From contig URDX01000015.1 in the NCBI GenBank assembly GCA_900546695.1, positions 1-40,699 of the forward strand: DNA of 40,699 bases, given 5' to 3'. Source of the stretch: an uncultured Eubacteriales bacterium. GTDB taxonomy: Bacteria; Bacillota; Clostridia; Oscillospirales; CAG-272. Of the stretch, positions 33,236 to 40,678 are shown piece after piece. Numbering within the stretch: position 1 is the stretch's first letter; each line of letters begins with the position of its first letter. The translations under genes and the position numbers were made by a program. Below the pieces are notes generated by a model that was given only the letters and a program-made list of their open reading frames with translations, did no database searches and was not told the origin of the DNA.

Positions 33236-33259
33236 TACAAAAATTATTAGGTGATTTGA

Positions 33260-33580
33260 ATGGAAAAATATTTACCCTATATTGCTTCTATCGCATGCGC
33301 TATTATTTCCGGAATATCAAGTTATATTGCCGCTCGCAGACAGGCGAAATCAGATTTACACAAACTAATGAAGCAACATGAACTTGATATTGAAAAAGAA
33401 CGTGAAAAATTTTCTATGGAAAAAGAGAAAATGGAAATTGAACATAAACATCAACTTGAATTAAATCAAAAAGAAATGGAAAATCAAGTCGGAGCTGATT
33501 TGTTTGCGACGATGACAAAAGAATATATGCGTTCTCCGGCAGGACAAGCTCAAATTAGAAATACGGGGAAGAAAAGGTAA
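33260..33580 (+). CDS. Small membrane-anchored coiled-coil protein
   Basis: A 106-residue protein, not recognised. One N-terminal transmembrane segment (YLPYIASIACAIISGISSYI, about 4-23) precedes a long charged helix (about 28-75) rich in Glu and Lys that should form a coiled coil. The C terminus is basic. The Shine-Dalgarno is AGGTGA. It sits between the HAD gene and hsdR; the second membrane-linked protein of the operon, it could partner the 199-residue one. Confidence 0.6.
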   Translation: MEKYLPYIASIACAIISGISSYIAARRQAKSDLHKLMKQHELDIEKEREKFSMEKEKMEIEHKHQLELNQKEMENQVGADLFATMTKEYMRSPAGQAQIRNTGKKR

Positions 33581-33619
33581 TTTTCTTCTGACTAAAAATT
33601 TTTAAAGGAGTTTTTAAAA

Positions 33620-33844
33620 ATGTATTTTAACGATAGAATGTTTAATCCACAATATGTTAACCAAGATTATTATTTACAATTGCAGCAGCAACAGTATTAT
33701 GAAACTACGCAGAATTTGGAAGTTAAAAAAGCAGTAAAGGCTGTGCAAGACTTATGCGAATCAATAAAGAAACTGGATGAACCACATCAAAAACAAGCGT
33801 TTTATTACTGCCTTGCCGAGATGGTGCAGCATTATGATTTTTAA
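33620..33844 (+). CDS. Small Gln/Tyr-rich hypothetical protein
   Basis: A 74-residue protein, not recognised. The N-terminal half is rich in Tyr, Gln and Asn (DYYLQLQQQQYYETTQ); the C-terminal half (about 35-70) is amphipathic and helical. AAAGGAG lies nine bases upstream of the ATG, a strong site, which supports translation. It lies 23 bases before hsdR. Possibly a small partner or inhibitor of HsdR; no direct evidence. Confidence 0.6.
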   Translation: MYFNDRMFNPQYVNQDYYLQLQQQQYYETTQNLEVKKAVKAVQDLCESIKKLDEPHQKQAFYYCLAEMVQHYDF

Positions 33845-33867
33845 TATTTCCGGAGAGTGGTTTAATT

Positions 33868-36800
33868 ATGACCAACTTTGATTTTTTAATAAAGGACAAG
33901 CAATTTGAAACCTTTTCGGGCATTGCAGTAGCGGCGGAAAAGACATTACATATTGACTTGTCTACCTGTATTATAAACTGCCGCAGGGCAATGGAAATGG
34001 CTGTTAAATGGATGTATTCCGTTGACAGTTCTCTTGTCATGCCTTGGCAGGACACTTTGGTGAGTCTTATGAACACTGAAGAGTTTCGAGATATTGTTGG
34101 CAACGACATTTGGCGAAGAATGGATTTTATTCGCCGTGTCGGCAACAATGCTGTGCATACGGGTAAAAAGGTCACCGAAGAACAAGCTACGCTTTGCCTT
34201 GAGAACCTCTATATCTTTATGGATTTCGTTGCTTGTTGCTATGCCACAGAATATGAGCAGGGCACATTTAATCCCGAACTACTGAAAGAAACTCCAGCCG
34301 AAACAGTTCCCGTGGTTGCAGTACCAGATATTGATCTTGAAGCCTTGATGGCAGAGAATGCGGCACTTAAGGCAGAACTTACCGCTCGTCGTGAAGAAAA
34401 GCAACAGACTTACGTTCCGAAGCCTCTTGATATTTCTGAGTATAAGACGAGAAAAATCTATATTGATTTTATGCTTCAAGACGCCGGATGGATAGAGGGA
34501 AAAGATTGGATTAATGAATATGAACTCCCTGGTATGCCTAACAAATCAGAAGTTGGCTTTGCCGATTACGTTCTTTTCGGCGATGACGGCAAACCTCTTG
34601 CGGTGCTTGAAGCAAAACGCACCTGTGTAGACGTATCCAAAGGCAGGCAGCAGGTAAAACTGTATGCAGACCTTTTGGAGAAAAAGTTTGGCCGTCGCCC
34701 TGTCATTTTCCTTTCTAACGGATTTGACACTCGCATTGCGGATAATCTTTATCCCGAGCGCAAGGTAGCAACCATTTATTCCAAACGCGACATTGAAAAG
34801 ATGTTCAATCTGCAAACGATGCGGACAAGCCTCGCCCACGTGGTTGTAGATAAAAATATTGCCGGTCGTTATTATCAAGAAGGCGCCATTAAAGCTGTTT
34901 GCGATAGCTTTGACAAGAAAAATCGCAGAAAAGCACTGCTTGTTATGGCAACGGGTTCTGGTAAAACGAGAACGGTTATTGCTCTTTGCAAAGTATTGCT
35001 CGAGCACGGCTGGGTTAAGAATATTCTTTTCCTTGCCGACCGCAACTCCCTTGTTACGCAGGCAAAGCGTAGTTTTGTAAATCTTCTGCCCGATTTATCG
35101 GTAACCAATCTCTGTGAAGAAAAAGATAACTATACCGCACACTGCGTTTTCTCAACCTATCAGACAATGATGAATTGCATTGATTCCGTTAAGGATGAAA
35201 AAGGAAAACTCTTTACCTGCGGTCATTTTGATTTGGTTATTTGCGATGAGGCGCACCGCTCCATTTACAACAAGTATCGTGATATATTTAATTATTTCGA
35301 CGCACCTTTGGTGGGTCTTACCGCTACTCCCAAAGACGAAATCGACAAGAACACCTATGAGGTGTTTGAACTCGAAAACGGTGTTCCTACATACGGTTAT
35401 GAACTTGCCGATGCAGTAAAAGACGGCTTCCTCGTTGATTTTATGTCTGTGGAAACCAAACTCAAGTTCATTGAGGAAGGTATCGTTTATGATGACTTAT
35501 CCGATGAAGACAAAGAGGAGTATGAAGCCACTTTTGCCCGTGACGGCGAGTTGCCCGATAAAATCGGTTCTTCTGCACTTAACGACTGGATTTTCAATGA
35601 GGATACCATTAAAGAAGTTCTGAACATACTGATGACTAACGGAATTAAAATTGATTACGGTCAGAAGATAGGCAAGACTATTATTTTTGCAAAAAATCAT
35701 CGTCACGCCGAGAAAATTTTCGAAGTGTTCAATAAAGAATATCCGCATCTCAATGGCTTTGCAAAGGTAATTGATAACAAGATCAACTATGCTCAGAGTG
35801 CAATTGATGAATTCTCTGACCCCAAGAAACTTCCGCAGATTGCAATCTCGGTTGATATGCTGGATACCGGTATTGATGTGCCCGAATGTTTAAATCTCGT
35901 ATTCTTTAAAAAGGTTATGAGTAAGGCGAAGTTCTGGCAGATGATAGGTCGCGGAACACGTCTTTGCCCCGGATTAATTAACGGCGAAGATAAGAAAATG
36001 TTTTATATCTTTGATTTCTGCGGTAACTTTGAATTTTTCCGTATGGGCGGTAAAGGAAGGTCTGCCAATCAAATTGCTTTGCAAGGTGCCATTTTCAACC
36101 TTAAAGCGCAGATGGCCTTTAAGCTTCAAGATTTAGCATATCAAACTGAAGAGTTAATTGCTTTCCGTAAAGAACTTGTGGATGATATGGTACGCAAGGT
36201 GAAGGAGCTTAATAAAGAAAATTTCGCTGTTCGTCAACATCTTAAATACGTTGAATTATATGCAAATGTAGACAATTACACCGCCCTATCCTATGAGGAT
36301 ACATTAATTATTGCAGACGAACTTGCACCGCTTATTATTCCTGATGAAGATGATCCTAAAGCCATGCGTTTCGACGCCTTGATGTATGGTATTGAATTTG
36401 CATATCTTGCAGGAAAGAAATATAACAAGGCACGCAGTGACTTATATAAAAAGGTTGCAGGAGTTGCGAGTGTTGCAAACATTCCCGAAATTATGGTGCA
36501 ATCAGAACTCATCAACAAAATTTTGCATACGGATTATGTAAATACTGCTGGCATTAATGAGTTCGAGCAGATCCGCAAATGTTTGAGAGATTTAATTAAA
36601 TATATCCCCTACAATGGAACTATATATCACACCAATTTTGATGATGAAATTCTTTCAATCGATTGGAATGAATCGGAACTTGAAAACGATGACCTTAAAA
36701 ATTATAAGGCCAAAGCGGAGTTTTACGTTCGTCAGCATCAGGATAATGCAGTTATTGCAAAACTAAAGTCAAACGTTCCGTTAAGCTCGGCTGATGTTAA

Positions 36801-37158
36801 AGTATTGGAAGAAATTTTGTGGAGCGAAGTCGGCACCAAAGCGGACTACGAGGCCGAGTTTGGTGAAAAGCCTCTCGGCGAATTTGTTCGCGAAATTGTA
36901 GGTCTTGATATGAGCGCCGCAAAAGAAGCATTCGCAAAGTACCTGAACGATGTGAATCTTGATTCAAGACAGATTTATTTCGTTAATCAGATTGTTGAAT
37001 ATATCGTTCACAACGGCCTAATGAAAGATTTGTCCGTATTACAGGAATCTCCCTTCACCGATAAGGGCAGTGTCGTGGAAGTATTCACCGACCTCACCAT
37101 TTGGATGGGAATTCGCAAGATTATCGAACAGGTTAATGCAAATGCAGTAGCAGCGTAA
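33868..37158 (+). CDS. hsdR: Type I restriction endonuclease subunit R (HsdR)
   Basis: A 1,096-residue translocase-nuclease. Residues 1-140 are a DUF4145-like helical domain. The nuclease core follows: D233, then LEAKRT with E248 and K250 (PD-(D/E)xK). The SF2 helicase has Walker A ATGSGKT (361-367), DEAH (460-463) and QMIGRGTRLCPG (motif VI). The C-terminal EcoEI-type helical domain binds the methylase core. All catalytic residues are intact, so the enzyme should cut DNA after ATP-driven translocation. CGGAGAG precedes the ATG. It lies last among the hsd genes, after four inserted accessory genes. Confidence 0.95.
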   Translation: MTNFDFLIKDKQFETFSGIAVAAEKTLHIDLSTCIINCRRAMEMAVKWMYSVDSSLVMPWQDTLVSLMNTEEFRDIVGNDIWRRMDFIRRVGNNAVHTGKKVTEEQATLCLENLYIFMDFVACCYATEYEQGTFNPELLKETPAETVPVVAVPDIDLEALMAENAALKAELTARREEKQQTYVPKPLDISEYKTRKIYIDFMLQDAGWIEGKDWINEYELPGMPNKSEVGFADYVLFGDDGKPLAVLEAKRTCVDVSKGRQQVKLYADLLEKKFGRRPVIFLSNGFDTRIADNLYPERKVATIYSKRDIEKMFNLQTMRTSLAHVVVDKNIAGRYYQEGAIKAVCDSFDKKNRRKALLVMATGSGKTRTVIALCKVLLEHGWVKNILFLADRNSLVTQAKRSFVNLLPDLSVTNLCEEKDNYTAHCVFSTYQTMMNCIDSVKDEKGKLFTCGHFDLVICDEAHRSIYNKYRDIFNYFDAPLVGLTATPKDEIDKNTYEVFELENGVPTYGYELADAVKDGFLVDFMSVETKLKFIEEGIVYDDLSDEDKEEYEATFARDGELPDKIGSSALNDWIFNEDTIKEVLNILMTNGIKIDYGQKIGKTIIFAKNHRHAEKIFEVFNKEYPHLNGFAKVIDNKINYAQSAIDEFSDPKKLPQIAISVDMLDTGIDVPECLNLVFFKKVMSKAKFWQMIGRGTRLCPGLINGEDKKMFYIFDFCGNFEFFRMGGKGRSANQIALQGAIFNLKAQMAFKLQDLAYQTEELIAFRKELVDDMVRKVKELNKENFAVRQHLKYVELYANVDNYTALSYEDTLIIADELAPLIIPDEDDPKAMRFDALMYGIEFAYLAGKKYNKARSDLYKKVAGVASVANIPEIMVQSELINKILHTDYVNTAGINEFEQIRKCLRDLIKYIPYNGTIYHTNFDDEILSIDWNESELENDDLKNYKAKAEFYVRQHQDNAVIAKLKSNVPLSSADVKVLEEILWSEVGTKADYEAEFGEKPLGEFVREIVGLDMSAAKEAFAKYLNDVNLDSRQIYFVNQIVEYIVHNGLMKDLSVLQESPFTDKGSVVEVFTDLTIWMGIRKIIEQVNANAVAA

Positions 37159-37172
37159 AAAGGGAGGAAAAA

Positions 37173-38021
37173 ATGAATTCTAATTGGCGTAATAGACCAA
37201 CAACAATAGATGAAGTTCCCAGAACAATCAACTGGATTATTGCAATTGATGAGAGCGGAAGTTCCGATTTAAAATTCATCAAAAGAGCTGTTGAAGAGGG
37301 GCGAGATATCGGTGATGGAGACAGACAGTTTACCGTGACAGCTTGTGCAATTAAGACTGATGATTTTGAATCATCAAGAGACCTTGTAATGCAAGTGAAA
37401 AACAAGTATTGGGAAAACGCTCTATATAATTATAAAGGAACTCAAAAACGTATTTGTTTTCATTCCAAAGATATACGCGGAAAAAGAGGTGCATTTAATC
37501 CAGATTTAATAGATTATTCGTCTTTTATCGCTGATATAAGCGATATGATGAAAAATGTGCCGATGCACCTTTTCTCTGCAAATATTGATAAACAAAAGCA
37601 TGTTGAAAAATATGTTTTTCCTGCTGACCCATATGATTTGTGTATGAATTTTGTTCTTGAAAGATTGATGTGGAATATGCGTGATACTGATACTTGTTAT
37701 ATTATTTTAGAATCACGCGGAAAAAAAGAAGATAAAGTATTATTAAATAAAATCAAGCATCTTATTGATTATGGAAATAATATGAATCCTTCATCAACTT
37801 TTTCAAAAATCAAAGGAGTATATTTTAATCCTAAATGGTGTCACATGGCGGATGATAAAAAATCGTATTGGGAATTAGAATTAGCAGATTTATGTGCTTT
37901 TCCAATACACAAATACTTAGCATATGGAACTGCAGATCCTGCGTTTGATATTTTGAAAAGTAAAATTTGCGGATTCCCCAATTATTACGGGAAAGGGCTA
38001 AAATCATTTCCTTTAAAATAA
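37173..38021 (+). CDS. DUF3800 domain protein
   Basis: A 282-residue protein of the DUF3800 family: AIDESGSS near residue 24 (the D26/E27 pair), a central FHSKDIRG segment, ILESRGKKED (about 177-186) and the late ELADLCAFPIHKY. The family has an RNase H-like fold with conserved acidic residues and is frequent in defence islands, where its function is not settled. GGGAGG precedes the ATG, 14 bases after hsdR, so it is the final gene of the operon. A nuclease activity is an inference from the fold. Confidence 0.8.
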   Translation: MNSNWRNRPTTIDEVPRTINWIIAIDESGSSDLKFIKRAVEEGRDIGDGDRQFTVTACAIKTDDFESSRDLVMQVKNKYWENALYNYKGTQKRICFHSKDIRGKRGAFNPDLIDYSSFIADISDMMKNVPMHLFSANIDKQKHVEKYVFPADPYDLCMNFVLERLMWNMRDTDTCYIILESRGKKEDKVLLNKIKHLIDYGNNMNPSSTFSKIKGVYFNPKWCHMADDKKSYWELELADLCAFPIHKYLAYGTADPAFDILKSKICGFPNYYGKGLKSFPLK

Positions 38022-38050
38022 AAAAAGCCGCAAAAAGCGGCTTTCGTTTG
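38020..38050. terminator. Bidirectional terminator shared by operon and antisense-strand RNA
   Basis: The stem AAAGCCGC/GCGGCTTT (38024-38031, 38037-38044) has a five-base loop. The minus-strand side ends in seven Ts (three inside the stem), an ideal terminator; the plus-strand tail CGTTTG is weaker. It begins at the DUF3800 stop codon. Confidence 0.8.
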
Positions 38051-38082
38051 CTCAATGCAAACCCCAGAAAGATTTCTCTTTC
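38020..38082 (-). ncRNA. Putative 63-nt three-hairpin small RNA
   Basis: Between a consensus promoter and an intrinsic terminator, the predicted minus-strand transcript starts with hairpin 1 (GAAAGA-GAAA-TCTTTC, 38082-38067). A TGGG linker follows, then hairpin 2 (GTTTGC-ATTGA-GCAAAC, 38062-38046) and the terminator hairpin (38044-38024) with its T-run. All three stems are perfect and together fill nearly the whole RNA. The predicted start falls on the first base of hairpin 1. No open frame of note is inside. I do not recognise the RNA family. It lies downstream of and convergent with the restriction operon. Confidence 0.6.
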
Positions 38083-38088
38083 ACTTAT

Positions 38089-38117
38089 ATTATAACCAAG
38101 GAACTAAGATTTGTCAA
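38089..38117 (-). promoter_or_regulatory. Promoter of the three-hairpin RNA
   Basis: On the minus strand, TTGACA (38117-38112), a 17-base spacer and TATAAT (38094-38089): a perfect consensus pointing at the terminator. The predicted start is 38082. Confidence 0.75.
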
Positions 38118-38342
38118 CAATTCAAATTTGGCGATTCGAAAAAAACATTTACTCTCTATTTATTTCATATGTTTTAATAATTTTAGCAAAATAATGGATG
38201 GATACATGTTCTATTAATAACCGCAGAATAAAAGTATTAGCGTCGTTTAAATGCGGCGTTTTTGCTTTTTTGTTTGAAAAAAGCTAGACTTGTAAGAAGT
38301 GTTGTGATATGTATTTGTGTTACAAAAGGAGGTGCAATACAA
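38118..38342. other. AT-rich gap before the DUF6809 gene
   Basis: No gene is seen. A weak hairpin CGTCG/CGGCG followed by five Ts (38241-38263) and an 8-bp stem GCTTTTTT/AAAAAAGC (38264-38284) are present. No clear promoter for the downstream gene is recognised. Confidence 0.4.
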
Positions 38343-38627
38343 ATGACAACAGTTGAAGATTTATACTACGGCAACATCAGTCCGCACGAAAGGTATATCA
38401 AGCGAGGGAAGAGAGTGGACAAACTCGTCAAACTGATATGCAAAAACGAAGAAGAACTCAATTCAGGACTTACAGAAAAACCAAAAGAAATATTTAATAA
38501 ATTCACCGACTGCCAAAAGGAGCTGAGTGACATAACAACCCGTCAGACCTTTGCCGACGGGTTCAGTTTGGCAGTGCAGATCATGGTTGAAGTTATGAGC
38601 CGCACAGAAATGGAAGAGGAAATGTAA
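38343..38627 (+). CDS. DUF6809 family protein
   Basis: A 94-residue protein beginning MTTVEDLYYGNISPHERYIK, which matches my memory of the DUF6809 family, small helical proteins common on Firmicute mobile elements and of unknown function. FADGFSLAVQIMVEVM near the C terminus is a conserved amphipathic helix. The start is the ATG at 38343, with AAAGGAGGTG upstream; the in-frame extension to 38262 is not used. It ends before a terminator. Confidence 0.75.
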   Translation: MTTVEDLYYGNISPHERYIKRGKRVDKLVKLICKNEEELNSGLTEKPKEIFNKFTDCQKELSDITTRQTFADGFSLAVQIMVEVMSRTEMEEEM

Positions 38628-38641
38628 TTCTTCTCTGCCGT

Positions 38642-38674
38642 GGGCGTGGTAAAACACCGCGCCCTTTATCTTTT
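38642..38674 (+). terminator. Terminator after the DUF6809 gene
   Basis: A 9-bp stem with one G-T pair (38642-38650, 38656-38664), loop AAAAC and tail TTTATCTTTT. Confidence 0.7.
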
Positions 38675-38696
38675 GTAAAAATCGTGTAAAATAGGG

Positions 38697-38727
38697 TTGA
38701 CTCTGACGCAGCGTTATAGTGTATACT
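38697..38727 (+). promoter_or_regulatory. MerR-type promoter with 19-bp spacer
   Basis: TTGACT (38697-38702) and TATACT (38722-38727) are separated by 19 bases, containing an imperfect dyad (CTGACGC...GCGTTATAG). The overlong spacer is diagnostic of promoters that MerR-family activators untwist. The gene directly downstream is such a regulator, so autoactivation is expected. Confidence 0.8.
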
Positions 38728-38747
38728 TCAATTCGTGAGGTGAAGAT

Positions 38748-39488
38748 ATGAAATTACAGATCAAAGAATTTGCCGTGCTTACCGGCGTCAGCGTGCGAAC
38801 TCTGCATTACTACGACGAGATCGGATTACTTAAGCCGAGTTTTGTGGACGAGCAGAACGGTTACCGTTTTTATGACGAAACATCGCTGGAACGAATGCAG
38901 GAAATTTTGTTTTACCGTGAGTTGGATTTTTCGCTGAAAAGCATCGGGGAGATTCTTGCCTCGCCGAACTACGATAAGCAAAAAGCGTTTGCCGAGCAGA
39001 AACGGTTACTGACCATCAAGAAAGAACGGTTGGAACGGCTGATTGCAGCTCTGGAACAAGCGGAAAAGGGAGGAATCACAATGAGTGCTTTTGACAACAG
39101 CGAATACGAAACCGCCCGTCAGCAGTACGAGGATGAGGCAAAACAGCGTTGGGGCGGCACCGATGCCTACAAGGAGAGTCTGGCAAAGACTGCCGGATAC
39201 TCCAAAGAACAATGGAGCGATGCGCTCGGTGGTATGAATGGAATCTTTGCTGAGTTTGCGGATTGCAAGAATTGCGGAGAGAGTGTCGACAGCGATACTG
39301 CGCAAAGACTTGTGAAGAAATTGCAGGACTATATTACCGAACATTTATATAACTGCACCGATGAAATCTTAGCGGGTCTCGGTCAGATGTACGCAGGCGA
39401 CGAGCGGCTCAAAAACAACATCGACAAATGCGGTGAAGGTACTGCGGAATTTGTTTCCGAAGCCATCAAAATCTATTGCACGAAGTAA
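38748..39488 (+). CDS. MerR-family regulator with TipAS drug-sensing domain
   Basis: A 246-residue protein. The N-terminal MerR winged helix (1-70) carries IKEFAVLTGVSVRTLHYYDE and GYRFYDE; a dimerisation coiled coil lies at about 78-110. The C-terminal TipAS domain (about 120-246; YEDEAKQRWGGTDAYKES and IYCTK at the end) binds thiopeptide-like or other ligands in known members. GAGGTGA precedes the ATG. Only its own promoter has the 19-bp spacer nearby; no efflux gene follows directly, so its target beyond itself is unknown. Confidence 0.9.
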   Translation: MKLQIKEFAVLTGVSVRTLHYYDEIGLLKPSFVDEQNGYRFYDETSLERMQEILFYRELDFSLKSIGEILASPNYDKQKAFAEQKRLLTIKKERLERLIAALEQAEKGGITMSAFDNSEYETARQQYEDEAKQRWGGTDAYKESLAKTAGYSKEQWSDALGGMNGIFAEFADCKNCGESVDSDTAQRLVKKLQDYITEHLYNCTDEILAGLGQMYAGDERLKNNIDKCGEGTAEFVSEAIKIYCTK

Positions 39489-39613
39489 TACCAAACGCCA
39501 TCGGAGATTCCGGCGGCGTTGAGCCTTTTACGGATTAAAACCTACACCGCAGAAAACAAAGAAAACAGTATTCCCGCAAAAGCGCCGGAATATACACTGT
39601 TGGCGCAAAAAAC
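39489..39613. other. Terminator-like hairpin and spacer after the MerR gene
   Basis: An AACGCC/GGCGTT stem (39494-39499, 39515-39520) encloses an inner CGGA/TCCG pair and is followed by GAGCCTTTTA; this is probably the MerR-gene terminator. Nothing else is seen. Confidence 0.5.
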
Positions 39614-39642
39614 TTGACAGAATTTCCCCGGTATGTTATACT
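39614..39642 (+). promoter_or_regulatory. Promoter of the structured leader / excisionase-like gene
   Basis: TTGACA (39614-39619), a 17-base spacer and TATACT (39637-39642). The predicted start is near 39649. Confidence 0.7.
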
Positions 39643-39648
39643 GTAAGT

Positions 39649-39762
39649 AAAGAAAGCAACCGACAATTGAATACACATATTTTTATTTTGAGTTTCGGAC
39701 TCGCACTTACATAATTACCGATGCAGATCAGCATCGGGATTGAGTGCGGGTCTTTTTGTTTT
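39649..39762 (+). ncRNA. Structured leader RNA ending in a terminator (possible attenuator)
   Basis: An outer stem GACTCGCACT/AGTGCGGGTC (39698-39707, 39743-39752, one G-T pair) encloses a perfect inner stem CCGATGC/GCATCGG (39718-39724, 39731-39737). It is followed by TTTTTGTTTT. The structure would stop most transcription about 65 bases before the excisionase-like start, so it is either a small RNA of about 110 nt or an attenuator. A 21-codon open frame begins at ATG 39721 inside the structure but lacks a ribosome binding site. Confidence 0.55.
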
Positions 39763-39827
39763 GCAAAACAGCAGTCCTCTACATAACACGGCGAAAAACC
39801 GTGTGAATTTAACAGGAGGAAAAACCA

Positions 39828-40037
39828 ATGAAAGAATCTGTTTACACCGCTTATGAGGATCTGCCACTGTTCCTTAATGCTGAAACGGTAGCCAAGCTCC
39901 TCGGCATCTCCATCTCAAGCAGCTACGAGCTGATGCACGAGAAAGGGTTTCCGTCGTTGCGTATCGGCTCACGGCTCATCGTACCGAAAGAAAAATTCCG
40001 CGCATGGGTCGAAGAAAAGACGGGAGGCAGCATTTGA
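39828..40037 (+). CDS. Excisionase-like helix-turn-helix protein
   Basis: A 69-residue protein with a MerR-like/excisionase winged helix: FLNAETVAKLLGISISSSYE and GFPSLRIGSRLIVPKEKFRA. Such proteins act as recombination directionality factors or as regulators of integrative elements. AGGAGGAAAAACCA lies before the ATG. Its stop overlaps the TTG start of the next gene by four bases, so they are coupled. No integrase is in the window, so an excision role is inferred. Confidence 0.8.
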   Translation: MKESVYTAYEDLPLFLNAETVAKLLGISISSSYELMHEKGFPSLRIGSRLIVPKEKFRAWVEEKTGGSI

Positions 40038-40474
40038 AATTCACCCGATATCCAAAGCGTGATGCGATCCGGGATTATTTTCCTCTACCAAATGAAATTT
40101 TCAGCTTGGGTCTCAGTACCGGTGAGATCGCAGTGTATGCGTATCTGATGTACTGCGAGGACAGGAGAACATTTCAGTGCCATCCAAGCTACAAAACGAT
40201 TGGCAACGCTGTCGGCATGAGCAAAAACACCGTCAAGAAATATGTAGACAGCCTGATTGAAAAGCAGTTGATTACTGCCGAGCCGACCTCCGTCATCACC
40301 CAAAACGGAGAAAAACGCAACGGCAATTTGCGCTATACAATACGCCCGATTAGGGAAGCATTGGAGCAGTATTACGAGCAACAGCTGATACGGCTGCACG
40401 AAGAAGTTCGGCGTCAGGCGGCTTTGAAAAAACTCGCTGAATTTGACCGCAAACACGGGAAATCGGCGGTTTGA
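40034..40474 (+). CDS. Helix-turn-helix replication/regulatory protein of a mobile element
   Basis: A 146-residue protein starting at TTG 40034, six bases after GGGAGG and within the previous stop (TTGA overlap). A frame opening at ATG 40004 has no site and overlaps the excisionase gene more. Residues about 15-95 form a winged helix typical of RepA-N/DnaD-like and Tn1549-type element proteins: PNEIFSLGLSTGEIAVYAYL, then HPSYKTIGNAVGMSKNTVKK and YVDSLIEKQLI. The C-terminal half is a charged helix. Its neighbour and the repeats downstream suggest replication or transfer control. Confidence 0.75.
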   Translation: MKFTRYPKRDAIRDYFPLPNEIFSLGLSTGEIAVYAYLMYCEDRRTFQCHPSYKTIGNAVGMSKNTVKKYVDSLIEKQLITAEPTSVITQNGEKRNGNLRYTIRPIREALEQYYEQQLIRLHEEVRRQAALKKLAEFDRKHGKSAV

Positions 40475-40513
40475 CGGCAGTTTTACGGCTCGTCCGAAAA
40501 CAAGCAGGAGAAA

Positions 40514-40678
40514 GCGAGGGGTTGCCTTGCTTTCCCCTCGCAGGACACAGCGGACGGCAACGCCGACCGCATAAGGGTTTGTACGGCTTTTGCAATCCGG
40601 TTACGAAACCGCAATTTAGGGGTTGCTCGAATTTTAACCTCGCTGATTTAGGGGTTGCGAATTTTACCGCAAATTTAG
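40514..40678. repeat. Hairpin and iterated repeats (possible origin or oriT)
   Basis: The 8-bp stem GCGAGGGG/CCCCTCGC (40514-40521, 40534-40541) is followed by two direct repeats ATTTAGGGGTTGC..GAATTTTA (40614-40636, 40646-40666), spaced 32 bases apart, and a partial third (ATTTAG, 40673-40678). AGGGGTTGC also occurs at 40517. A small stem CGGTT/AACCG is near 40600. The stretch 40,475-40,699 shows no gene. Confidence 0.5.
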
